Of a stretch of 64,000 bases of DNA, positions 53,071-63,510 are shown in pieces. Origin of the DNA: Nosema muscidifuracis (lineage: Eukaryota; Microsporidia; Nosematidae); the NCBI GenBank assembly GCA_028335825.1, contig JAIOKI010000026.1:124001-188000 (forward strand), given 5' to 3'. Made by a program: the position numbers and the translations under genes. A model generated the notes under the pieces. The model saw only the letters and a program-made list of their open reading frames with translations. It searched no databases and was not told where the DNA came from. Positions within the stretch are counted from its first letter, which is position 1. Each line of letters begins with the position of its first letter.

Positions 53071-53949
53071 TAGTACTTTAATGAATTTGTTATATAAATT
53101 TATGGTATACTTCAATTGAGGAAATGTTGATTTTTACGTTTCGATAGTCATTATATTTTTAATATTATGTTTTCGGTCATTTTTTTTCAAAAAACGGAGG
53201 AAAAGAAAAGTATAACTAATTAATTAATCCAAATTATTGCTTTATGATAGAAATGGATAACGCAAAGAATAAGAATATCTGTTTGAATAGTTTTATAGAT
53301 ATTTATCTTTCAAAAACATAGATTTACACTAAAATAAAAATAATTCTTTCTTTTATTTTATCTGAATCAAAATATCTTTAGACAAAAGCTGAATTTACCT
53401 TTAATGAAAAGAAAACTTAATAAGGCAGGTGAAAAAAAAGATAAGACGGGAGTATATACGCTTAGAGGAAGTAGGATTATTTTTTTTAATTTTTACTCTT
53501 CTTAAACTATGAAATGAAAAAAAACTTAGATCTCATTAATTATATTTTCAATGATGATAATATAATGATAAATAATGCTTAGAATCTTACGATAAAATTA
53601 TGCGAATAAAGACAGTATTTATTCTAAAGAAAGTAAAAATCTAGTCATAAAATAATATGAATCTCACAATAAAATATTAAAATCTAAAAATGTCATTCCT
53701 TGCTGATGTTTATGTTTAAATTAAAATGAGAATTAGATATTCGGTAGTTTCATATAACATAATCCTAACTTGGGAATGAGTTTATTAAATAACAGCTTTA
53801 AGAAATATTTTTGTTGTGTAATTACTTATAGTCATTAATTATAAATTAATTATTATTTTTTAAATATTAAAAAAAGCTTCTTTATTCAGAACAAATTTGA
53901 ATTAAAACGTAGAGATTCGTATTAGAAGTAGTTTTTAGAAATCTAAGTA
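53071..53949. other. Undetermined AT-rich region
   Basis: No gene seen; stop-dense. Confidence 0.4.
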
Positions 53950-54970
53950 GTAGTTGCTTGGATCGGAAAACTTTGGATCATTCCTTCTTTTGAATTTAAA
54001 ATATATTTTTTTTAGAATACTTTTATTTATAATCTAGTTTCATTCCTCACAAAGCCAGTCTGCTTACTTCCATAATCTAAAGCTGTATATGTGATATTAA
54101 CACTTAAAATTGATAGATTCCAACGCTCTATTTTTCAAAACCAGTCTATTTAACACTGGAATTGTTATATAATGATATAAGAATATATAAAAGAAGAAAT
54201 TATGAAAAGGTGATTATTGCTTACTTCTAAAAAAGCCCATTTGTGTAAACACACTTTAAGTATATCTTTGATCTTGAAGAAAAATCTCTAACCTATCTTT
54301 AAAACTTCAACTAACAACATTATCCATAAGTTATTCAAGCATTCTGATTAAAATAAGAAATGGTTACTTGCTAACAAAAATATTTAATGATAATTTAGTA
54401 GCATAAGATATAATAAATAATGCTACTCAATTACAATAAACAGATGCCAGGAAGACGTTACTTCTCGAGTTCTCTTTAATTTAATAATTTTATAAATAAA
54501 AAACGAAACTTTAAATGAATATTAAAAATCAGATATAAAAGTAGGATCCGAATAGAAGGAACATGAATCAAAGAAAAAATCAATAAATAATGGCAACAAA
54601 AAGAAACAATTAAAACTATTTAAATAAAATAACAAACATATAGGTGACTTGTTCTCACTATTAGCAGTTATAGAGAACGGCACCACAAAATAACACTAAA
54701 TGATTTAATTTAAAGCATATATGATTATAATGTTAATTTTTAAATTGTCAAGCAGAAGATCTAAGTATTTACTTCTACTTTAGTTATAAAATACTTTTGA
54801 AGATACGTAAAATACCAATAAAGTTTTCAAATTTAAAGCTAACTGAAGAAGAACAATTAGTTTATAACAAAGTAATTTTACCATCTATGCACCTGTACAT
54901 TTCTAAAACTATTGGGAAACGATATTTGCAGTATAATGAAAACATAGAAGAAAAATAAATGCAATTTGAT
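53950..54970 (+). mobile_element. Possible very old reverse transcriptase fragment
   Basis: A plus-strand piece reads CQEDVTSRVLFNLIIL (near 54445), resembling the QGDVLSPLLFN motif B of a LINE reverse transcriptase. About 400 bases downstream is IPIKFSNLKLTEEEQLVYNK (54810-54870). It is not clearly the same family as the other LINEs here. The assignment is weak. Confidence 0.25.
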
Positions 54971-55699
54971 AGAAAACCAAAGAAATATAATTTTTCTTTG
55001 TTGGAATATATATTTCTTTAATTATTTTAAATTATTCGTGTTATTATCTAAATATACTGCTGGAATTTTTAATCCATAATAATTATAAATATTTTTTAGG
55101 AAAACACAATTTTACACAATATTATGGTATAACAAATATATCTAACATTTAGTTTTTTTACTTTACAAAAATATTATAAATGCTTAAAATAATTAAGAAT
55201 TAATGAAATATCTGAATACAACATCTTACCTTCGAAAGCTATTCTCCTAAAACATTTTTTAAATTATAGTATCTCTTTAACTAGTCTTCATTATCAAGAC
55301 TAACTAAATAAAAGTCATGGAGGTATATTTACACTATTCTATCAAAATCTAAAAATCTTTTTTTATTATGCTTGCGACATCCAGTCAGATAATCATCATT
55401 TGAAATGTTTAGCGTAACTTTATTTTGAACTATTTTTATAACTACTCCTGCTATATCATACATCGCTTCGTGTATTTTTAATTTTAGTATAAAATTTAAA
55501 TTAAAATTCTCAGTTGCTTAATAAGTTTTTTCAACATTTTTTTCTTCTTTGTTTTTTTAATATACCATCTCTCATTATTCTGATATTTCTTTTCATTTAT
55601 GAATTATTTATATGCGCTTCAAAGCTAACTTTCTTGTGTTTAACTTTTAGCGTTCTACATAACTAAATAACCTACGTATTACGGAATTCTCTTCATTAT
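54971..55699. other. Undetermined AT-rich region
   Basis: No gene seen; stop-dense in all frames. Confidence 0.4.
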
Positions 55700-57140
55700 C
55701 CATGTTAATTTTTTTTAAAGAAACTCAACAATCCCAGACACACGCTTGCCCTCTAATAGCCTTTCTCGAAATCTTTTGGTAAGATAGTCTCACGATACGA
55801 TTACAAACATTTTTTCTTTTCAAAACTCCAACATATTTAATCCAACTTTTTCTAAATATCTAGAGGTACTTATTTAGTCATTTCTGACACTGTTTCCAGA
55901 TTATATATTTGACATTGTTCACAATTTTAAAAAAATTCAATTTGATCTTTTATCCAGATAATAATATCTTTTTTCTTATCTCATAATACACCATTGTGCC
56001 GCACCTATTGCTTAAACTCAAATTACAATCCATAAGTAATTTTATTTGGCAACAAAAGCTTCAAGGCTTCATATCTCTTACATTAAAGTGACACATAATA
56101 ATCTAACTTCCTTCTATCAAAAAAGAAGTTTTGCTATATTTAGTTTCATTTTATTTCTTCTTAATCTTAATACTTTATTAACTATTCTATCATGTTTACA
56201 ATATTTTATTATATAATGTAGTATCATCCACGTTTATCTCTACATCTTACTATCTCTCATAATCATAGAGTTCCATTAATAAGCCCTACCATTAAATTTG
56301 AACACTGTTTTATTCTAAACACCTCCTTACTCTCAATACTATAAAATGAATTCTTTATATCAAATACTGTCATAAATTCTTCACCTTGCGTTACACTAAT
56401 CACACCTCTAATATCAGTTAGTCTATAGTCATCTTTCTTGGCAATATCATTCAAAGCCATCATCAAGCTATAAAAAAATCTTAACAAGGTTCTTCAGTTA
56501 GAATTCATCTTTTTAATAATCTTTCTTATACTTAATTCTTTAAATAATTTTCCGTCTTCTTATAAGTGCCTGAGGATTTATTTAACTCTTTTTAAAACGT
56601 TCTTGCATGGTTGTAAACTTATTTTAAATTACTCTATCAGGCAATACCTAATCTCATATTTATCCATAATAAAAACACCCTTAAACTCGTATGCATATTT
56701 TTTATATTCAACTTTACTCATTTACTACTAAACTATTCTCTTTTACAATAAAATTTACACCAAGTTTTATTTCTAAATTTATCCTCGTTACTATATTGAC
56801 ACTTAACTACTATTAATCTCTTCCATACAATTCATTGAACATACATATTTTTATGATATGCTTAACATTCTTTCTAATGTAACAATAAAAACATATATAT
56901 ACAAACATGTTTTGGCATTATTTGACACAATCAACGATTACTTTACCGTTTAAACAATTTTCCCGCATTTTTTTGTTGTTCATATTTATCTTCTAATTCT
57001 TAAAATGAATTTCTTTTTCTTATCTTACACAATACTTTCTATATTTAAGCTATACATAAAAACTCAAAATCTTCTAGCATGGTTCTGATCACTTAAAACT
57101 TTTCTTTTGGTATCGTTCATATAAGTGCTTAAAATAATAT
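55700..57140 (-). mobile_element. Ty3/gypsy LTR retrotransposon fossil (RT and integrase parts)
   Basis: Broken minus-strand remnant. The RT lies within 56263-56487 (LNDIAKKDDYRL, FMTVFDIKNSFYSIESKE), and an integrase finger-like region near 55880-56020 (FFKNCEQC-like). It is much shorter than an intact pol, so large internal losses have occurred. It abuts the 3' end of a LINE copy at 57145. Confidence 0.6.
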
Positions 57141-57144
57141 AATT

Positions 57145-60100
57145 ATGAAGCCATTAACGTTTATGCTTTTGGTACAGCTAGGGCTGGGCTCTTCTCTTTC
57201 ATTTGTATTTCCTCAAATGTTTTCTTTAAATGTTCTGCCGCCGCTATTAAGTTCTTTATCTCTTCTGTAGTCAAGTGAAATACTCTTCAATGTCTTTTTT
57301 AAGACTATAGACTAGATGTATGCTTCAATCTAAACAGATATCTCCAGTCTTTTCTGTGGCTATCGTGAAAATCGATACCACGCCATCTCATTTTAATACA
57401 TATGGCACAATAACCGTTTTATACCCGTACATTTGTGTAAATTCATTTGCAAGGAGATCATACTTTTTCAATTTTTCGGGTTCATCTGCTGTAAATTTTA
57501 ACTTGACGTAATACTCACTTCTACTATTAATATTTATTCTTTCCTCTTATCTATAACAACAATATCTGTCCTAATTATTGTTTCGACCTTAATCTCTACT
57601 TTGTTATTAGAGATCGTTTCTTGAACTAAGTGATTTCGTAATTTCTTCCTTGTTTTTATGTCATATTTATTACAAAGCAATAGATGAATACATTTTAGGA
57701 CCTTATTATGTCACCTCGTGTAGTCATTCTCCAAATTTTTTTCGGATTTCGACGCCAGTTGGTCAACTGTCTTCTTTGAAACATTACAATGAGGACACAG
57801 CCTCTTGTTGCCAAGAAAAAAATCTGTCTTTTAGAGAGCATAAAGTCGCTTCCCTAGTTGCTGAAATATTACCTTTTTTCAGCCAAATCGATAAGTCTCT
57901 AAGGGATACGTTATCTTCTGACACCACACTATACAACTTTTTATGTAGTATTTTTTACTTTATGTTGTTGTATAGTCTGTCTTTTTGTAAGTCGATTATA
58001 TTCTTTTCAGTTAACTCTACCGCTTTTATGCTGTACTTTATCTTGATGTAGCTTTCAATCGGCCAGAAGTAAGTTTTCTCTTTTGTTTGGACTTTCATGA
58101 TGACATATCGTCTATTGTAGATATACTTTGTATTTTCAAATTGTTTATATAGCTTGTAGAGCATTATTTCACTCCGATGTTCTAGGAATACAAGTCTTCT
58201 TCCTAATTAATCTTTTGGCAGGTATAGTCTTTCTTTATTAGAATATTGCATATGTAAGTTGTTGTGTATAAATATTAATCTGATCTGGTCGTCATCTTCT
58301 TGTAGACGTCTGGTTCAAAGTTAAGTATTCTAATATAGTAATTCACCAGGGAAATCGCAAATTCATTAATGGCCTTGATAATATTTTTCTCATATATTTT
58401 GTTCTAGCCAATTCCTTTACTCTTCTCATTATTTCAAGAATAATTCTATTTTTAATGTCTTTTAAGGGTTCACTGGTGGCGATTTCTGTCATTCCTAGGT
58501 ATTTATAAGAGCTAGTGGTATCTATTTTTATCATGTCGATGTCAACATCAATTGCGTTCGTAGCTGGTTTCTTGAGATTAATCTCGATATTGACATTTTT
58601 TCAGAACTTCTCTGTTTCTTTGATCATTTTATCTAGTATATATTCTATTTCTTACAGAATTTTAATGTCGTCTATGAAAAGAAAATGATAGGTTGCGTAG
58701 ATCTCCTTCTCATCAATAGATATCTGTACTTTCGGAAATTTTCTATTCAAGAGCCTACTCAACGAGTCCATGCAAATGACGAACAATAGTGAAGAGAGGC
58801 TATCTCTTTGTAATATTTCTCTATTTATTTTCTTCTTAATTATTTTATCTTTAACATAGAATCTTTCCACTTAGGTAGAGCCAATGCGTGTATGCTGAAG
58901 AAGGAAATCACGATCTATCGAGTCAAACACTTTCTTGATATCTATCCAAGCAGTCTTAAGTATGTTGGATATTTCTTGTTCCTTCGCTCCTTTAATGCCT
59001 CTAACTGTATCTAGTTGATTGTCGCTTACGAGATCTCTTCTCTCCATTTCTAGCTGAATTACCCTATAAATACATTTAGTAATCAGCTTGTACAAATTGA
59101 GAGGCAAGTTATTGACCTTAAGTCACATCCCGTGCTACATACATCCTTTGGAATCAAAAATGTTTTTTCATTATTAACCACTCCACCATTTTCCTGATTC
59201 CTATATTATTTTCTTTATAGCTTTAAATAGTGGTTCGTGCAATGAGGTTAACTTATTTATGAAGAAATTAAAAATCTTGTCTGAACCACTTGTTTTCAAG
59301 TTAGGAAGGCACTTGATAATATTGATAAATTCTTCAATATCGGGAAAGGTAGCATAGTTGTTTTTGTCTTTTGGTAGGAGATGATTTATTACAAACTCTT
59401 TATATACTTCTTGAATACTTTCTCCTTCTTTTTTGGTCCACATCAAAAACCAGAATTTCCTTACTTCATTAGCTTCTACTTTGACTTCTAAGTTTTTACT
59501 TTGGTTGTCACCTAACTCTCTGTAAAATCTTCCACGATATAGTTCTACTTCTTATTGGTCTTTTTATATTCAACCCTTGTATTGTGATATTGAAGTTTCT
59601 TCTTATATATCAGAAATTTCACTTTTAAGATCGGCGACGTCAGACTTTCGTACCAGCACTTTATTATTGATTCGGAACAACGTTTTTAATTTTTTTGTGT
59701 TAGCTAGCTTGTTCCTTTGTATTTACTAATAAGTTCTACTGCCTCCCAATATAGTTTTATTTTGTTTTCTATACTAGCTTTCTAATAAGATAGGGCCTTA
59801 TCTTTACATGTTAACTCATTGTAAATTTGCCGTGCTAATTGGTACATTTTGAACAGATCATGCATGTTGAATGGCGGGTAAATATTTAGAAATTTAGCTA
59901 CGGCTCTATCTATATCATCTAATATTTCGAAACTTCATACTTTCCACAAAATCTTAGGCTTTCTATTAAAAGAGTTTATGCTTCTTTCTTTTGAATCTAG
60001 TATAGTTCTACATACTACACTCTTAATGTTTATATATCTCTTGATCTCTTGTTGTTGTTGCGTGTATTAAGTCCATAAGTGTCTTTGTTTTCTTCCTTCC

Positions 60101-60480
60101 TTCCTTGCTTCTTCTTTATACTTGTGATTAGATATAGGCTTGCCATTTTCGCCTGTTAATAGGTCTTGTGCTTTCTTCTTTGTGGAGTTCACTGTTTCAT
60201 ATCTATCAAATTTCATGTTGTAAATTTTAGACGTTAGAATCCATCACCTCTGGACATTCTGTCAAATCTTTTCAAGACCGCCTCCCTTGGTCACAGCATA
60301 TCAGAAGCATTAATCGTCTCTAACAGTGAATTGAGACTTGACATTCTAGAGCCCTGCTTTAACTCCTGTTTTGAGCTTTGACTTGACTGATTATTGTCTT
60401 TCAACATGTCCTTTTCCATTATTTTTTGTTCAATTTGTTTTTCTATTTCAATGTAATCTTTATCCTTCATATACAAATTT
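57145..60480 (-). mobile_element. Full-length but decayed RLE-type LINE copy
   Basis: About 3.3 kb on the minus strand, with parts in order. An N-terminal frame at 60291-60476 begins MYMKDKDYIEIE and continues into VLKRFDRMSRGD, which matches VISRFGRMPRGG of the intact copy. The pre-RT region is at 59201-59446 (CLPNLKTSGSDKIFNFFI). RT motif A lies within 58871-59107 (WIDIKKVFDSIDRDFL) and motifs B and C within 58652-58870 (REILQRDSLSSLLFVICMD, HFLFIDDIKIL). The thumb region is at 58343-58534. The 3' end near 57145-57520 closely matches the copy at 61841-62185. Several stops and frame changes separate the pieces. It belongs to a different subfamily from the intact copy, judged by its C-terminal tail. 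Confidence 0.85.
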
Positions 60481-60617
60481 GATATAATTATAAATTAAAG
60501 ATATGTTTTACATTTGACTTGATGTAATTATAAATTGCTATAATTTTTACTTATGACTCAAAATTTCTATTAATTGCAAATCTACAAATTATTTTTTATA
60601 CAAAAAATCAGAAAACA

Positions 60618-61043
60618 TTAATTGTTTATTAATATATCTTTATATTCATCCGAGAAGTACTTTGAATCTCTTTCGTGTGAATAGTTTTCAAATTCTTCAT
60701 ATATGTTACTAATCCATATAAAACCGAAGAAAATAATAACAGATAGCCTTATTAATGATTTAATACACCAAAAAAACGAATTAACAGGAAGAATGAAATT
60801 AAGTAGAGCTAATAAAATAGTGTATATGATATACATACATAAGTATGCAGGAAGACCATATCTTAAATATATTGAGATTAAACAAGAAAGTCTGTTGTAT
60901 CCTTTTTTGCTAAAGTCGGGCAGAATATCTTCTTTTTGTAATTTTTGTTCAAATCTTTTCAACAAAATTAATTGATCTTTCAGAGGTTTTTCATTTATAC
61001 ATTCAATCTTAGATGCAATTATAAGTAACAACGATATATTCAT
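60618..61043 (-). CDS. Unknown two-helix membrane protein, 141 aa
   Basis: Function not recognised. A hydrophobic N-terminus (MNISLLLIIASKIEC) looks like a signal peptide. Two further hydrophobic segments lie near residues 64-86 (LPAYLCMYIIYTILLALLNF) and 91-113 (LIRLSVIIFFGFIW), followed by an acidic tail. A CCC run (61048-61050) 4 bases before the ATG supports the start. The next gene (61244-61747) has the same layout (N-terminal signal, charged segment, K-x-x-Y-[ND]-like spacer, two helices, Tyr/Asp-rich tail), so they are probably tandem paralogues of a lineage-specific family. The pair is bracketed by LINE copies. Confidence 0.72.
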   Translation of the reverse strand: MNISLLLIIASKIECINEKPLKDQLILLKRFEQKLQKEDILPDFSKKGYNRLSCLISIYLRYGLPAYLCMYIIYTILLALLNFILPVNSFFWCIKSLIRLSVIIFFGFIWISNIYEEFENYSHERDSKYFSDEYKDILINN

Positions 61044-61243
61044 AATAGGGTTAAATAATTAATTATAAATTTAACAACATAATAACTTTAACTATTATAT
61101 CTTCACATTAATATATAGAAAACTTTGAGGTGATTTGAATTACTAAATTATTATTTGATACATCAAATCTATTTTAATTATTTTTTAATTAAAGTTAATT
61201 AAATTATGAGTCAAAATTGAAAATATTGACGAAAACCTATAAT

Positions 61244-61747
61244 TTAATAATTTTCTTTAAAATAATAGTAAGCATCATAAAATTCTTTATCAATTAGATA
61301 ATCTTTATAAAATGGAAAATAAAAATATCCAAAATAAATGGAAGCTATGAAAGGAAATGTAATTATCTGTATAATTGATCCAATCCAATAATTAATATAT
61401 TCTGTTGTAATTAATTCATCGATTTTATAACTAATAGTATAAAGCCCAACAATCATTACTGTCAATGATATTAAAATTTTTAATACAAAATTATTATAAA
61501 CATCATATCGATTTTTAGGGTATAAACAATCGACTATTTCCTTGAAACTTTTTGATGGATTATCTTCATATTGTGAATACGATTCTCCGTTTTTTTTACA
61601 TTTCATGATTTTGTATTCAATGGCAGTTTTTCGAATTTTTTCGATAATTTGGTCACTTATTGCCGCTGTTCCTATATCTCTAAAAAGCTTATCAAAGATG
61701 CCTTGTACAGATGTTATAAATAAGAAAAGTATTTTCTTATATTTCAT
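61244..61747 (-). CDS. Unknown two-helix membrane protein, 167 aa
   Basis: Function not recognised. A Lys-led hydrophobic N-terminus (MKYKKILFLFITSVQG) is a probable signal peptide. Two strong membrane segments lie near residues 90-108 (KILISLTVMIVGLYTISY) and 121-144 (WIGSIIQIITFPFIASIYFG), with a Tyr/Asp-rich tail. A CCCC run (61748-61751) directly before the ATG supports the start. Its layout resembles that of the 141-aa protein 200 bases downstream on the same strand. The two may be co-inherited duplicates of a secreted or membrane family, the kind that expands in subtelomeric or element-rich regions of microsporidian genomes (inference). Confidence 0.75.
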   Translation of the reverse strand: MKYKKILFLFITSVQGIFDKLFRDIGTAAISDQIIEKIRKTAIEYKIMKCKKNGESYSQYEDNPSKSFKEIVDCLYPKNRYDVYNNFVLKILISLTVMIVGLYTISYKIDELITTEYINYWIGSIIQIITFPFIASIYFGYFYFPFYKDYLIDKEFYDAYYYFKENY

Positions 61748-61840
61748 GGGGTTGATAATTTCAAATATTTATTTTAATTTATGATAAATTAACTGTATTT
61801 TTTAATAAAAAATAATTTTCTGATAATTTTAAATATTTAA

Positions 61841-62185
61841 TTATGAAGCCATCAACATTTATGCTTTTGGTAAAGCCAAGGCTGGGCTCTTCTCTTTCAT
61901 TTGTATTTCCTCAAATGTTCTGTTGCGGCCATTAAGTTCTCCATTTCTTCTGTAGTCAAGTGAAATACTCTCCAAGGTCTTTTTTAAGAATATAGACTGG
62001 ATGTAAGCTTCAATCTGGACAGATGTCTCCAGTCTTCTTCTGTGAATATTATAAAAATTTGATACCATGCCATCCCACGTTGATACATATGGCACAATAA
62101 CCGTTTTATATCCGTACATTTGTGTAAATTCATTTGCAAAGAGATCATACTTTCTCAATTTTTCGGTTTTGACCTGCTGTAATTT
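61841..62185 (-). mobile_element. 5'-truncated LINE copy (3' end only)
   Basis: About 345 bases closely matching the last part of the LINE at 57145-57520. They encode MRKYDLFANEF, VPYVSTWDGMV, and SIFLKKTLESISLDYRRN (open frame 61859-62158), the C-terminus of the endonuclease-bearing protein. Both copies end at the same point, just beyond the stop codon, in the sequence TAATTATGAAGCCAT (plus strand). A fixed 3' end and a lost 5' part are typical of target-primed insertion. It lies about 95 bases upstream of the 167-aa membrane protein gene and could affect its promoter. No clear target duplication was seen. Confidence 0.85.
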
Positions 62186-63039
62186 TTTTCAATTAAAAGT
62201 ATAAACTGCTTTTGTATACGATGAATATTGCAATATCACATAAAAGGAAACTATAGATAATATTTACATTATCTTTAAATTATAAATAACTTTATTAACT
62301 ACTACTATACATTCAATTATAATGTCAAATGTTCTTTTTTGTTATTAATTTTCTTAAACCTAAATAACTGATAAAAAATTACATGCATTTATAATGTAAA
62401 AGTAAGAAATTTCAAAATATAAAATCACTAGTTCGATAGAAAGCTAGCCAACTTTAAAAAATTAAAGAACTAATTGGAGATGATAATTTTCGCCATGCAT
62501 TAGTGAAATATAGAAGAAATTAAATCAGTAATAAATTTGTATTAAAAATTATTTTCAAGTTACGTACTCATTTTTGAGACATTTGTATGTATTATTTCTT
62601 ATTAAATTTTAAGTCTTATTAGGATATAATATTTCTTGCTAAATTGATAATTTTTTATACCTTACAGACAAAATTATAGTAGAAATCGTACTTCTGACTA
62701 TCAAATTTTGAGATATAAAACAATCATTATGTTTCAGAAAGAAATACAACTCAAGTAAAGACAAGTTAAGGTAAATAAGTTATCTACATTATATTACATT
62801 TTCTTATGATAAAAGTTTTATTAATTTACTTTTCTTAATTTATCACAAATTATTTTGATAGGATATCAATATATAAATATTGACATGGAAAAAAACGCCA
62901 AATATCTAGTCTTTAAATTTTCAAAATCTAACTTAAATGGTCACTAAATATTTCACGGATGGAAATATGCCAAGGAATGAATATATATTCTCGCACTTAT
63001 AATAAATTTGTGAAAAATAATATAGATTTATGTTAACCA
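62186..63039. other. Undetermined AT-rich region
   Basis: No gene seen. It may include the 5' part of the following Merlin-like copy. Confidence 0.4.
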
Positions 63040-63510
63040 AAACTATTCCTACAATCAAGGCTTAAATCGTATGCTGGCGTTCAATATTAATTGCTAGATA
63101 AGGAGTTATTATGATCTATGATCTGGTAGTACTTTCTCAGAGTCTAATAAATATTTAGAGAACCTTTGTAACCCACTAAACTAGATGAAAAGTTCTGATG
63201 TTTTGAATGATATCGATGAAACTGTTCTAAATAACAAAATTAAAGCTTTTATGGGAAGAAACTCGAGAAATGAGACTGTTGCTCTTTGTATTGTTGATAT
63301 AGATGATAAATTTTTCGAGCTTTTTTTCTTGTGTAATCCAATATACCGTAGGCATAATGATTCTATTAGTTTTAGATAACATAGAAGTATGCAGGCCGTA
63401 TAACAATTGAGTATAAATACTATAGTAAGCTATTATCACTAGGTTACGCACATAAGACTATTTGCCATAAAAAAGAGCTTGTAATTTTTGAATCTTAGGT
63501 AAACAGTAAA
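63040..63510 (+). mobile_element. Merlin/ISXO2-like DNA transposon fragment (catalytic core)
   Basis: An open frame at 63185-63379 reads NDIDETVLNNKIKAF with the first catalytic Asp in IDE, followed by NETVALCIVDIDDKFFELFF. A piece in another phase near 63420-63500 reads LLSLGYAHKTICHKKELVIF, the region around the last catalytic residue. Upstream, FSESNKYLENLCNPLN fits the segment before the catalytic core. The same order occurs at 44560-45080 on the minus strand. At least one frame change is present. Confidence 0.6.

Noticed and set aside
57320-58051. Plus-strand frames at 57320-57511 and 57650-58051
   Set aside because: Antisense to the decayed LINE at 57145-60480.
63227-63451. Minus-strand frame of 74 aa
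   Set aside because: Antisense to the Merlin-like catalytic core at 63040-63510.
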